Shown here one piece after another: positions 23,647 through 32,110 of a stretch of 64,000 bases of DNA; the stretch's first letter is position 1; each line of letters starts with the position of its first letter. The translations under genes and the position numbers were made by a program. The notes under the pieces were generated by a model that was not told the origin of the DNA, ran no database searches, and worked only from the letters and a program-made list of their open reading frames with translations. The DNA lies in NCBI RefSeq assembly GCF_015070855.1, contig NZ_JADDIX010000008.1, forward strand, positions 22,237-86,236. Direction: 5' to 3'. The stretch is from Pseudomonas lopnurensis (GTDB taxonomy: Bacteria > Pseudomonadota > Gammaproteobacteria > Pseudomonadales > Pseudomonadaceae).

Positions 23647-24258
23647 TTAGTAAGAGGTCAGAAAGTCTTGAATCTGAGGGGCTAGATAGAGCATGGACAG
23701 CACGGCTCCAAGGATCACACCTGTAACAAAGTTCGTTAGATGCCACTTACCTGCTGCCTTCAATAGCTCGGCAGATCGAGCATTCAGAAGACTTATTTGG
23801 TTGTTCAGTGCCGAGTTTTGCTGACGAGCTGCAGTCAACTCCTTTGCCGTCTTTTCCAGCTCAGTCGTGTCTATCCGCTTTTGCATTTCTGTGAGCGCAT
23901 TTTCAACCGCATCTAGGCAACCAGTGGTCATTGCCGTCTCGTAAGCGACACGAAGGATTCGTGTCGCATCAGAAAGCAATGCGCGCTCAAGAGATTCCCG
24001 GAAAGCTTGGGACTCCTCTGGGCGAAGCAGTTGTCGTGGCAAAGCTTTTAGCTGCTCATGCAACTGTGCAGCATCAGCTAGGCGATCGGCGTATAGCCCG
24101 ACGCTGTTACCAGCGGCACCAATTTTCGACGCTAGCGACTCCGTGAGCTCCAGCAGGCCGGGCTGCGTCCCCACGCCCTCAAGGCGTACAACTAGCGTTC
24201 GGAGCTCGTGTACCAGGTCGAAGATGCTCTGGATGCTGTCATCGCTCAGGGTGCTCAT
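23647..24258 (-). CDS. Coiled-coil protein with C-terminal membrane anchor
   Basis: A 203-residue protein: helical N-terminus, coiled coil about residues 120-170 (MQKRIDTTELEKTAKELTAARQQNSALNNQISLLNARSAELL in pieces) and a single hydrophobic segment at about 176-194 (FVTGVILGAVLSMLYLA). Its start overlaps the stop of the ParA-like gene by four bases (ATGA), so the two are translationally coupled. It occupies the position of stbC in R388, but sequence relatedness is not established. Confidence 0.7.
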   Translation of the reverse strand: MSTLSDDSIQSIFDLVHELRTLVVRLEGVGTQPGLLELTESLASKIGAAGNSVGLYADRLADAAQLHEQLKALPRQLLRPEESQAFRESLERALLSDATRILRVAYETAMTTGCLDAVENALTEMQKRIDTTELEKTAKELTAARQQNSALNNQISLLNARSAELLKAAGKWHLTNFVTGVILGAVLSMLYLAPQIQDFLTSY

Positions 24259-25046
24259 GCAGCCTCCTGGTCGGCTCCCCGGAGCTCGTCGAACTTGCCA
24301 TGCAGTTGCTTGATCCAGGTGCTTGCTTCTTTCGCGATTGCTACTACCTCGACCAGCACCATACAGCGCCGTGCGTCTTTACCTTTCCCATCGCGATCAA
24401 GGATCAGGCTCTGCTCGCGGAGCTGGGCGATCAGAGCGTCTGCTCCGGCGGCGATTTCCAGCAACGTTTTCCCAAAGTTGCGCGACAGGCCATACCCTTC
24501 AACACCGGGCATGATGAGAACCGGTACATTGAGATCTTCGCCGAGGTCAAAAACGTCGCCGTACAGAGCGCGGATGCGACGGTCGTTAGGATCTTGGGTT
24601 TTGCGGCTTAGCCCATTAAGGACCAAAGCAATTTTTGCAGCAGGCTCATCTTCACGGATTCTGTTGATGGTCCGCTTGGCGTTTTCTACGTCCTGGCCTA
24701 CGTCTTTGACCGGCACAAGGATCAGGTCGAACCGACCGAGCAGGCCGTTGCGGCCCATGGCGGTAAGCGCTGCCTCGGCGGTCTGGTTGCCGATATCCAG
24801 GACGAAAGATTTACCGGCGAACTCCTCAAACAGATCGAGGACGGCAAAGCTGGCATCACCGTCCACTACTATCTGACGCGATTCGATTTTCGAGCTTTTC
24901 ATCCAGCGCGAGTCGACGTTCTGGTCGTCGAGCTCAATCAGCGTGCCAGTGCCCTCGCGATCTAGGAGATATGTCGTGGCCACCTGCTGGGCGATGGTGG
25001 ATTTGCCTACGCCACCTTTGGTCGAGGTGCAGAGAATTCGAATCAT
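24255..25046 (-). CDS. ParA/MinD-like ATPase (StbB-like)
   Basis: A 263-residue P-loop ATPase with the deviant Walker A KGGVGKST (residues 10-17), and a later VLDIGNQT segment corresponding to Walker B/A'. ParA proteins move plasmid DNA by surfing on the nucleoid; StbB of R388 instead promotes conjugation and opposes StbA. Here the gene follows an StbA-like gene and faces the mob genes, as in R388, so an StbB-like dual role is a reasonable inference. AGGAG precedes ATG 25046. Confidence 0.85.
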   Translation of the reverse strand: MIRILCTSTKGGVGKSTIAQQVATTYLLDREGTGTLIELDDQNVDSRWMKSSKIESRQIVVDGDASFAVLDLFEEFAGKSFVLDIGNQTAEAALTAMGRNGLLGRFDLILVPVKDVGQDVENAKRTINRIREDEPAAKIALVLNGLSRKTQDPNDRRIRALYGDVFDLGEDLNVPVLIMPGVEGYGLSRNFGKTLLEIAAGADALIAQLREQSLILDRDGKGKDARRCMVLVEVVAIAKEASTWIKQLHGKFDELRGADQEAA

Positions 25047-25055
25047 GGGTTACTC

Positions 25056-25556
25056 CTACGTTGAGTGGTCTTTTCGCCCGAGCACCTGCTCGATGAGCGA
25101 GTTCACGTTTTCAGGTTTCGCCTGTTCCGCGGCGGCCGGTGCCTGTGTTGCAGGCAGGGTTTCAAATTGAGCGTCTGGGTATTGCTCTTCTCCGGAGTAA
25201 GGGTTGATGCCTTTCGACGATCCGATGGCCATACACTCGCGGTACTCTGCCGGGAGATGCTTTTTCAGGAAGGTGCGCAAGCTGTGGTAGCTGACCAGTA
25301 CGCCTGCCTGTTCCAGTAGGTCGAGCATCTCTTTCAACGAAAGCCCCAGCAGCATCATGGATCTCAGCTCTGCCATTCGCGGTCGGAGCACACGAGTCGC
25401 GTGCCCACGAGTACGTGCGGAGTCCGTCCCTTCAAGGGCCTCTGCCTTCTTTTGCGCGATCAGGGCCCGTAGTCGGTCTGTCACCGCCTTTTCCTCCTCT
25501 GCCATCTCGCGCAGGTATGCATCGATGTTTTCTTCGTCTTCGGGGCGCTTGAGCAT
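25056..25556 (-). CDS. StbA/TraK-like DNA-binding protein
   Basis: A 166-residue protein: acidic coiled N-terminus, then a helix-turn-helix-like block LSLKEMLDLLEQAGVLVSYHSLRTFLKKHLP (residues about 74-105), and a low-complexity Ala/Gln/Pro tail. This fits small plasmid oriT- or centromere-binding proteins. It is first gene of the divergent operon beside the candidate oriT, the position of stbA in R388. AGGAG precedes ATG 25556. Specific family not certain. Confidence 0.65.
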   Translation of the reverse strand: MLKRPEDEENIDAYLREMAEEEKAVTDRLRALIAQKKAEALEGTDSARTRGHATRVLRPRMAELRSMMLLGLSLKEMLDLLEQAGVLVSYHSLRTFLKKHLPAEYRECMAIGSSKGINPYSGEEQYPDAQFETLPATQAPAAAEQAKPENVNSLIEQVLGRKDHST

Positions 25557-25603
25557 TAGGTTTCTCCTGTAAGTACAAAGGTACGCATCGATTTTATCGA
25601 GAA

Positions 25604-25729
25604 TCTCTAAAGATTCCTGCGCGATGCCTCTATAGCTATCAGGATGCTTGCCTAACGTTGTCGCGTTTCTATAAAGATAGCAAAAGATAAAAATAGATCA
25701 ATAGTATTGTGTTGATATTCTATAAAGAT
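25604..25729. repeat. Three TCTATAAAGAT-type repeats
   Basis: TCTCTAAAGAT at 25604-25614 and TCTATAAAGAT at 25668-25678 and 25719-25729. The direct repeats lie between the stbA-like and mob accessory genes and are candidate binding sites for one of these two proteins. Confidence 0.6.
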
Positions 25730-25756
25730 TGTGTAGTTTAGAGGCGGAGGCTTGAA

Positions 25757-25790
25757 CACGGCTGCACTCGCTTCGCGAGGTGCTGCCGTG
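25757..25790. repeat. Imperfect inverted repeat near mob genes
   Basis: The arms CACGGCTGCACTCGC and GCGAGGTGCTGCCGTG pair over almost their full length with a TTC loop. It may be an oriT recognition hairpin for the relaxase or a transcription signal. No T-run follows on the + strand. Confidence 0.6.
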
Positions 25791-25871
25791 TAAGCCCGCG
25801 CCAATCGGGCACTTTGGGTGTGCAGGTGATTACTACAGGCGTAGTAGCGGCCCAGGCGGAGAGGGAAGGAG

Positions 25872-26213
25872 ATGGCTTTCGAGCGACAAAACCACACGCA
25901 GACCATTCGCAGTGAGCGGTCCCGGCAGGCGTTCGAGCGCCTGGTGCGTGACGCCGGCGTGCCGAAATCAGGGGTCATGCAAGCGATTCTTGAGGCCGTA
26001 CCGACCTCAGATCTGATCGCCCTCATGCGAGGCGAGTTGCGCCTACACGACGCCAAAACTGTCGGCCTGGATGCTGAAGCCGCTCTCGCGGTCCGCGCCG
26101 AAATCGAAAGCGCATTCTCCCTTCTGGGGGATCGGCTCGCGGACGCGAGTCGTATTGGCGCGCAGCGCGCGGTTGCCGAGGTTATGGCCGCGGCCCTGGG
26201 GGATGGCAACTGA
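25872..26213 (+). CDS. Mobilisation accessory protein (TrwA/MobC-like position)
   Basis: A 113-residue protein. Its N-terminus (residues about 7-50, HTQTIRSERSRQAFERLVRDAGVPKSGVMQAILEAV) looks like a short DNA-binding domain of ribbon-helix-helix type, and the C-terminus is helical and Ala-rich. It directly precedes the relaxase and shares the TGATG stop/start overlap with it. In R388 the equivalent TrwA binds oriT and stimulates relaxase. Identity with TrwA is inferred from position and size. Confidence 0.7.
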   Translation: MAFERQNHTQTIRSERSRQAFERLVRDAGVPKSGVMQAILEAVPTSDLIALMRGELRLHDAKTVGLDAEAALAVRAEIESAFSLLGDRLADASRIGAQRAVAEVMAAALGDGN

Positions 26214-29200
26214 TGGCCATCTTCACCATCGACAAATTCGCGGGTGGCGACATCGCTGCCCGCGCCGCGTATTTCGAGCGCGGAGAGGGCCAAGTCCGGG
26301 ACGACGCGAGTGAGCCGCGCAGCGGTGGCGAGGACTATTACCACGCTCCGGGTGCTGGAACCCTGGTCGCCGAGTACGCTGGCAGTGCCAGCGCAGCGCT
26401 GGGGCTAGGCGTCACCCCCCAGGACGGCGACTACGCAGCGCTCATGTCGGGCACTAACCCGCGCATGAGAGAGCGCTACGTTTCCGAACGTCGCCAAGGC
26501 GAACTGGATCGAGGCACTGGGCTAGCGGGCTACTCAACGAGTTTCAACGCTGACAAGACAATCTCGCTTTTATATGCCTCGCTGCCCCGCGAGGATCAGA
26601 TGATTGTCGAGCGGGCAATGATGGAAGCCTCACGCAGCGTCTTCGACTACGCGGAGCGACAGGGCTATGTCGGCTATCGAACCGGAGCCGGCGGTTGTGA
26701 TCGGCACAATGGCCGAATGGTCGCGGCGACCTACCTTCATTTCACAAATCGCAATCAGGAGCCGCATCTCCACGTTCACGCCGAAATCCCCAACGCTTGT
26801 CTCGGTGCCGATGGCAGATGGCGTCCGCTCGACGGTGGTGAGTTGTTCCGGCGGCAAACTGAGTTCGCGGCTCTTTTCGATTCCTACCTCGCCCGTGCTT
26901 TGCAGCGTGACCTGCCGCAGGTTGCTCGACACCTAGAAGTTGACCTGGAGCGCAACGGCTTGCGGGTGGCGGGGATCTCTCGCGAAACTGTCCTCCAATT
27001 TTCCACTCGCCGAATCGAAATCCTGCAGGCACTCGCCGAGATGGGGGCGAGCGGCGCCGACTCAGCCCGAGGTGCGGCGAAACGGACGAGGGAAGGCAAA
27101 AAGGAGAAAGACAGTGACGAGCTGCGCGCCGAATGGCGTGAGCAACTGGCGAATTTGCAGCAGGAGCTGCAGCGAGGAGACCTGACCCCTCAGACTAGGC
27201 TGTTTGCTGAGCAATTGGTTTTCCGGAACGCTTCAGTGTTCGGTGCTCCCGCCTTGGACCGTGCGGCAGCGCAGTTGTCGATCCTGCACGGCGGCGAGCA
27301 GGCTATTCCCTCGATCCGAGTCGGATTAGTCCAGCAACTCGGCGTGATCGAACTTCCGCCAGAAGAAGGTCGTCCTCGGGAGTTCACGACTGAGCCTTAC
27401 CGCCAGCTTGAAGCGGAATTGCTCTCGTATGCTCACGCCGCACAGGTGTCTACGGAGCGCTTCGCCATTCCGGGTGAGCGCGTTTCTGCAGCGATTTCCC
27501 GCTTCGAGGACGAAAAGGGTTTCCGGATGCGTGAAGAGCAGCGCGCGGCTGTTCAGCACTGCGCTTCTGGCTCACGCTTTCAGATCCTCCAGGGGGCCGC
27601 CGGTACGGGGAAATCAGCCAGCCTGACCGCCCTGCGCCTCGCTTACGAGTCGAGCGGCAACCGAGTTATCGGTCTGGCCCCCTCGGGGGCAGCTGCCGCC
27701 GAGCTGGAAAACTCCGCGGGCATCAAGTCGAGGACAATCCATTCCCTGTTGATGCGCCTCGAAAACGACAACGAGAAATTTCGAGAGAAGCTACGGCCGA
27801 CGGATGTGATCGTCTGCGATGAGGCCGGTCTGGCCGACTTGCGCACTCTGCACAAGCTCGCTGGGTATTGCGATGCGGCCGGCGCGAAATTGATTCTGGT
27901 CGGGGACGGCCGTCAGCTCGAAGCTGTCGGCTCGGCGTCAAGTCTGGACATGCTCACGCAAGAAGTTGGTTGCTCTGAGCTCATCGAAATCGCTCGTCAA
28001 AAAGACCCCGCCGACAGAGCAATCTCGCAGGCTTGGTTTGAAGGCCCAGCAGAACAGGGCGGCCTTGACGCCCTGAGCATGATGGTGAGCCGCGGCCTGC
28101 TGAAAATGCCGGCCGAAGGCATCAAAGATAAGCCGATCGACCTCATGATGCGCGATGCCCTGGAGGCTCGCGCGGCTGGCACTGAGTGGAAAAGTATTCT
28201 GCTCCTGGCCGACCGTAATCAGTCTGTTCGAGCCCTGAACTCCAAGGTGCGCGAGCACCGTTTTTCGACCGGCGAGCTGGATAGGGCCCAGCAACTTCGT
28301 GTGCCGGTCGAGACGGGCCGAGGCGATTACGCAGACCTCGACCTAGCCCCAGGCGACCGGATCATGCTGCGTAAGAACCAGAAGATTGATGGCGAACCCG
28401 CCTACAACGGTGATCGGGCCACCCTGACCGCTATTGAGCGCGTGCAGATCGACATCGACGAAAATGGCGAACCAGTCTACGACACCAGGCTCACCGCGCG
28501 CCTCGACCGCACCGGGACGGAAGTGAGCTGGCTTTTGTCGGAGTACGCCTCCCTTGACCACGCTTACGCGATGACCGTGCACAAGTCGCAGGGGCTGACC
28601 GTCGATCGCGCTTTCTACCTAACCTCGGACTCGACCGATCGACGCCTGGCTTACGTGGCCTTCACCCGTTCTCGCCAGGCCTGCGGCTTCTATATCGAGA
28701 ACGACCAAGACGCGATTAACACGCTGGGCCGCAACACTGTGGCCTTCAGGTCCAAGCGCTGTGCGCTCGATGCTGACAAGGAATTCCGCGCGTTGATTCG
28801 CGCCAATGCCGAGGCCGGTTTGCACCCGGACAAGCCGATCCAGGCCCAACAGCCGAGCACAAAAGACCTGTTGGAGAAAACCGGCGAGCGCTTCCAGTAT
28901 CCCGGCCAGCTGCAGGCCGAGCCGAAGAAGGCCCCGGAAATCAGCGTGATGCCCGCGACTCAGGCCGACCACGACTTAGCAGCCGCCCGGGGTTTTGCTG
29001 TCTCCGGTCTGATCGACCAGCCCGCAGACACCCGCCTCAAGCCCGGCAAGCCCTATGATCTACCAGCCGGTGCTGAGCGCGTTGCACTGCTCGCGGAGCC
29101 ACTGCCGACGCAGCCGGTTGGGCAGAAAACTCACGATCTGACGCCGCTGGCTCCAGTGAGACCACGCAGGCTTTGGACTAAAGCTGAGCAGCAACGCGAG

Positions 29201-30295
29201 ACCCAAGCGATCCGCGACGGCGTAGACCTGTGCGCCCACGCCGAGCGGTTGGGGTACGTCCAGGTGAGCGGATCGGGCGCCCGTGTCCGCATGAAAAACA
29301 AGGCGCTCGATAAGGCTGACCCCATGCACGAGATCACCCTCAAATCCAATGCGCGAGGCGAGCCGAGCTGGGTGGCGACAAAGGCAGGGAAGGGTTCAGG
29401 CGTCGGTGGCGACGTTTTTCACCTCCATCAGCACGCCACCGGCGCGAGCTTCCTCGAAACCCGTGATGAACTGCGGAAAATCGCCTTCGGACGCGACTTC
29501 GAATCCGGGATCAAGTACCAGGGGACGCCGACTGCGGAGCGTGCCGCCCTGGCCGGGCAGCGGCGCGAGCAGGAGGCGCTGCAGGCCGAGTTTCGCCGCG
29601 CTGCAGCATTCAAACAGTACAGGCAGACCACCGATCAGCCCAACGCCTTCCTTGCATCGCGCGGAATCTCCGAGCAGGCTCTCGCCGAAACGAAATGGCG
29701 CACTGACCGGCACGGAAGCGCCGTTTTTCCGCATGTTCGCGAAGACGGCAAATTCACTGGTTTCGAGCGTAAGCAGGATGGCCCAGCGCTTTTCTCGAAG
29801 AGCGAGCGGGGCATCTACATCGCCAATCCAAGTTGCGTGAACCCTGAACGAATCAAGGTCGCTGAGGGCGGGCTCGATGCCCTCAGCCTGTATCAACTCG
29901 ACACCCCCGAGCAGCGCGCCCGCACGCTCTACGTCAGCTCTGGCGGGAACCCTGCCGACGATACCTCCCGCGCGCTGCGTGGCCTGGCCGACCGTACCGT
30001 TGCTCGGCAGGTCGATCTCGTTTATGACCAGGACGATGCAGGCACCCGGCATACCGAAGCATTGAAGCAACTGCTCGCTGAGCAAGCTCCCAACCTGCAG
30101 GTCGCTGACCGCCGGGAGGACTACAAAATGGCTGATGGAGAGGATCCAAACGATCTGCTCCGGCGACAGCAAAGCCAGCCGCAGCAGGCCGAGTCCGATC
30201 AGCAGGCCGAAGCCCCTCAGCCGCCGGTTGCACCGAAACCGGCGGCGGTGGAGGAGGAGACGCAGGAAACCCCAGCACAGAGGAGGTCAATGTAA
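26213..30295 (+). CDS. MOBF relaxase fused to RecD-like helicase and TOPRIM domain
   Basis: A 1360-residue transfer protein. Residues 1-300 form a TrwC-type relaxase: Tyr candidates Y20, Y42 and Y43, and the metal-binding H185-x-H187-x-H189 motif. Residues about 440-860 form a RecD2/TraI-type helicase with Walker A GAAGTGKS (461-468), DEAG (536-539) and the late motifs MTVHKSQGLTVDRAF and YVAFTRSR. The C-terminus carries a DUF3991-like segment and a TOPRIM domain with E1218 (VAEGGLDAL) and D1272/D1274 (YDQDDAG). The relaxase nicks oriT and the helicase unwinds the transferred strand; TOPRIM suggests built-in primase activity. No TrwB/TraD-type coupling protein follows. Confidence 0.93.
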   Translation: MAIFTIDKFAGGDIAARAAYFERGEGQVRDDASEPRSGGEDYYHAPGAGTLVAEYAGSASAALGLGVTPQDGDYAALMSGTNPRMRERYVSERRQGELDRGTGLAGYSTSFNADKTISLLYASLPREDQMIVERAMMEASRSVFDYAERQGYVGYRTGAGGCDRHNGRMVAATYLHFTNRNQEPHLHVHAEIPNACLGADGRWRPLDGGELFRRQTEFAALFDSYLARALQRDLPQVARHLEVDLERNGLRVAGISRETVLQFSTRRIEILQALAEMGASGADSARGAAKRTREGKKEKDSDELRAEWREQLANLQQELQRGDLTPQTRLFAEQLVFRNASVFGAPALDRAAAQLSILHGGEQAIPSIRVGLVQQLGVIELPPEEGRPREFTTEPYRQLEAELLSYAHAAQVSTERFAIPGERVSAAISRFEDEKGFRMREEQRAAVQHCASGSRFQILQGAAGTGKSASLTALRLAYESSGNRVIGLAPSGAAAAELENSAGIKSRTIHSLLMRLENDNEKFREKLRPTDVIVCDEAGLADLRTLHKLAGYCDAAGAKLILVGDGRQLEAVGSASSLDMLTQEVGCSELIEIARQKDPADRAISQAWFEGPAEQGGLDALSMMVSRGLLKMPAEGIKDKPIDLMMRDALEARAAGTEWKSILLLADRNQSVRALNSKVREHRFSTGELDRAQQLRVPVETGRGDYADLDLAPGDRIMLRKNQKIDGEPAYNGDRATLTAIERVQIDIDENGEPVYDTRLTARLDRTGTEVSWLLSEYASLDHAYAMTVHKSQGLTVDRAFYLTSDSTDRRLAYVAFTRSRQACGFYIENDQDAINTLGRNTVAFRSKRCALDADKEFRALIRANAEAGLHPDKPIQAQQPSTKDLLEKTGERFQYPGQLQAEPKKAPEISVMPATQADHDLAAARGFAVSGLIDQPADTRLKPGKPYDLPAGAERVALLAEPLPTQPVGQKTHDLTPLAPVRPRRLWTKAEQQRETQAIRDGVDLCAHAERLGYVQVSGSGARVRMKNKALDKADPMHEITLKSNARGEPSWVATKAGKGSGVGGDVFHLHQHATGASFLETRDELRKIAFGRDFESGIKYQGTPTAERAALAGQRREQEALQAEFRRAAAFKQYRQTTDQPNAFLASRGISEQALAETKWRTDRHGSAVFPHVREDGKFTGFERKQDGPALFSKSERGIYIANPSCVNPERIKVAEGGLDALSLYQLDTPEQRARTLYVSSGGNPADDTSRALRGLADRTVARQVDLVYDQDDAGTRHTEALKQLLAEQAPNLQVADRREDYKMADGEDPNDLLRRQQSQPQQAESDQQAEAPQPPVAPKPAAVEEETQETPAQRRSM

Positions 30296-31169
30296 TGCCA
30301 ACCCCAGGACTAACGGTGCGGCGGCTGCATCGCCGCTGCTCAATCAGATCGCCGACACCGGCTCAGGTCTATTCATCCACGCGCCTGCTGGCACCGCCCA
30401 GGCCATCGCAGAAGTCCTGCACGCCGTTGGACGGCCGGTCGCGATGTTGACCGAGGCGGACAGCATGCAACTGGCGATTGAGCAGATCGGCGATCAGCTC
30501 GGAACGGCGCCGGGGCATACGCTCTCGGCAACCCTGGAGGCGGCGAGCGCCCGTCTCCGCGCGCCGATCTATCTGCTGGTCGATCACACTGAACGATTTG
30601 AGCTGTCAGAAATCATCTACGCGCTGAAAGCCGCGCGAGATGCGCTGAACACATCGGCACTGTTCGGTCTGCGCGTTGCGTTTGTCGGGGCCGATAGGGA
30701 TGCCCAGGCGCGGATGACCAGACTCCCGGCGGCAGCATTTTTCTGCGCCCAGATGGTGGATGCCAGCGCTGAGCAGCTGTCTGTTTACAGCCTCCAGGAG
30801 CGCGAGCGCTGGCGGCGCACTGCTCTGAGAGCCTTGAGCTCATTCGATCTCGCGGTGCGCCGAGCAGCTCTGCGCGAGCTGTCCGCCATCCTTCAGCAGG
30901 ACCGAGAACGCCCGATCGGTGAAGCTGCGCATCTGTCGACAGGAGAAGTGCAAGCCCTTGTGCCGGTCACCGTTGTGGAGGGCTACATCCCATACGTGCG
31001 AGACATCGATATACCTGAGCCATGGGCTACCCGCTTTGCACTTGCCTCAATCGGTTCAACGCGCCAGCTCAATGGCTCGTATGTGTCCGACTGGCACAAT
31101 TTCTTGAGCCTTTGGGACCAGGAGCATGCAAGGCTGGCCTCTGCTCTGGAGGATCTTGAGGATGTCTGA
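30296..31169 (+). CDS. Degenerate AAA-like protein; start disrupted or unusual
   Basis: About 290 residues are readable in one frame to the stop at 31169. An ATG at 30295 is in a different frame (MPTPGLTVRR), and the coding frame has no ATG, GTG or TTG between the relaxase stop and about 30444. Either an early one-base frameshift or a rare start is involved. The pattern resembles an AAA/ExeA-like ATPase: FIHAPAGTAQA where a Walker A should be, but without GKT, and YLLVDHTERF where Walker B would be. So nucleotide binding is probably lost. It overlaps the next gene at 31162. Start coordinate is nominal. Confidence 0.55.
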
Positions 31170-31575
31170 TCAAGAGAATCTGCTCGCGCAGCAGATGCGG
31201 GATCTGCAGATTCATCGCCACGAAATCGAGCTGGCCCGGCTGAAATCGAGTGCCGGTGACCCCTTGGCTGCGCCATTTATGCGAGCCCTGGAGGCAATCA
31301 CCGGTGCGGCAGAAATCGTCGAGGCCTACATCACGCCGGAGCCAATCGGCATCGGCCGTGAACCAGGCTGGAGCCTCGTAGCATTCAGCGAGCGCCCGGT
31401 GCCAATTGCTCTGCAGGTCGATCTGATCGTCGCAGCTCAGGAGGCCAGCGATAGCGGGATCATCACTATCGAAATCTTTTGTTGGTCGGAGCACGCTCAG
31501 GAGCTCGCTGAGGCGATGGTCACCGGCCTTCTCATCTGGCCAATGAGCGCTCCCCTGAACAAGGAAAAGCCATGA
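31162..31575 (+). CDS. Hypothetical protein of the mob operon
   Basis: A 137-residue soluble protein (MSDQENLLAQQMRDLQIHRHEIELARLKSS). It overlaps both the preceding gene (31169) and the next (31572), so these genes probably form one operon with the relaxase. Unknown family; the helical N-terminus could mediate partner binding. Confidence 0.65.
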   Translation: MSDQENLLAQQMRDLQIHRHEIELARLKSSAGDPLAAPFMRALEAITGAAEIVEAYITPEPIGIGREPGWSLVAFSERPVPIALQVDLIVAAQEASDSGIITIEIFCWSEHAQELAEAMVTGLLIWPMSAPLNKEKP

Positions 31576-31820
31576 CGCGCCGAATCACCTTGAATCTCGA
31601 CCTGAACGAAAACGATCTCGACGCGCTGCAGACAGTGCTATCCAACCCTGCCGCAGTCGCAAAGGCGATTGCTCCGAGCGATCCCCGCGAGCAGATCCGA
31701 ATTGTCGATGTGCTGGCTGAAATGGCCGGTGGAGTTGCGAAGGCGCTTGCTCATGCGATGGCTGATGCCATCGACAAGCAGATTACCTCTTCGGAGGAGA
31801 GACGGGGGCGGGCGACATGA
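31572..31820 (+). CDS. Small hypothetical protein ending the mob operon
   Basis: An 82-residue protein (MTRRITLNLDLNENDLDALQTVLSNPAAVAKAI), overlapping the preceding gene by four bases. The N-terminal MTRRITLNLDLNENDLDAL resembles a ribbon-helix-helix-like strand and helix, so DNA binding is possible. No toxin partner is seen. Confidence 0.6.
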   Translation: MTRRITLNLDLNENDLDALQTVLSNPAAVAKAIAPSDPREQIRIVDVLAEMAGGVAKALAHAMADAIDKQITSSEERRGRAT

Positions 31821-32003
31821 TAGATACGGCGAAAACTGATGCAGCTCTCAAAGCATGTCCTGCGAAAAAAACTAACCCCCTGGTGCGCAGTGCCGGCAGG
31901 CCGGTCCGAGGCGTGGGGGTTATTCTTGTCGGCTAGGGTATTGGGCTCGCGGACAGGCGTCAACTCGGAGTCTGCAAGCGCCTACGAAGCTCTATGTGGT
32001 CCA

Positions 32004-32022
32004 CCTATGCACGGTGCATAGG
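32004..32022. repeat. 19-base palindrome, copy 1
   Basis: CCTATGCACGGTGCATAGG is a palindrome around a central base. It lies 89 bases upstream of the 588-residue gene. Related copies stand at each following gene boundary (33938, 34443, 35782), suggesting an operator or a recombination boundary. Confidence 0.85.
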
Positions 32023-32110
32023 TCACTGTAGCCCTCCTATTTGAACTCGACCTGATCAGTCATTGCTGGATTAAAGTAGTGGCTGCTGAGATCACTTAGA
32101 GAATTGATCT

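Larger units (their letters stand above)
25557..25871. other. Candidate oriT and divergent promoter region
   Basis: A 315-base AT-rich gap between the stbA-like and mob genes. It contains a perfect 6-bp hairpin (25601-25616), TCTATAG at 25629-25635, which matches the bases around the TrwC nick site of R388, three related 11-base repeats, and a 34-base imperfect inverted repeat (25757-25790). These are typical oriT components. The exact nick position and strand are not established. Confidence 0.6.

Noticed and set aside
25629-25635. Definite relaxase nick site at TCTATAG
   Set aside because: The word matches R388 around the nick, but the strand direction relative to the relaxase gene and the hairpin spacing differ, so it is kept only as part of a candidate oriT.
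31162-31820. Toxin-antitoxin pair
   Set aside because: Two small overlapping genes in the mob operon, but neither shows a toxin or antitoxin family pattern.
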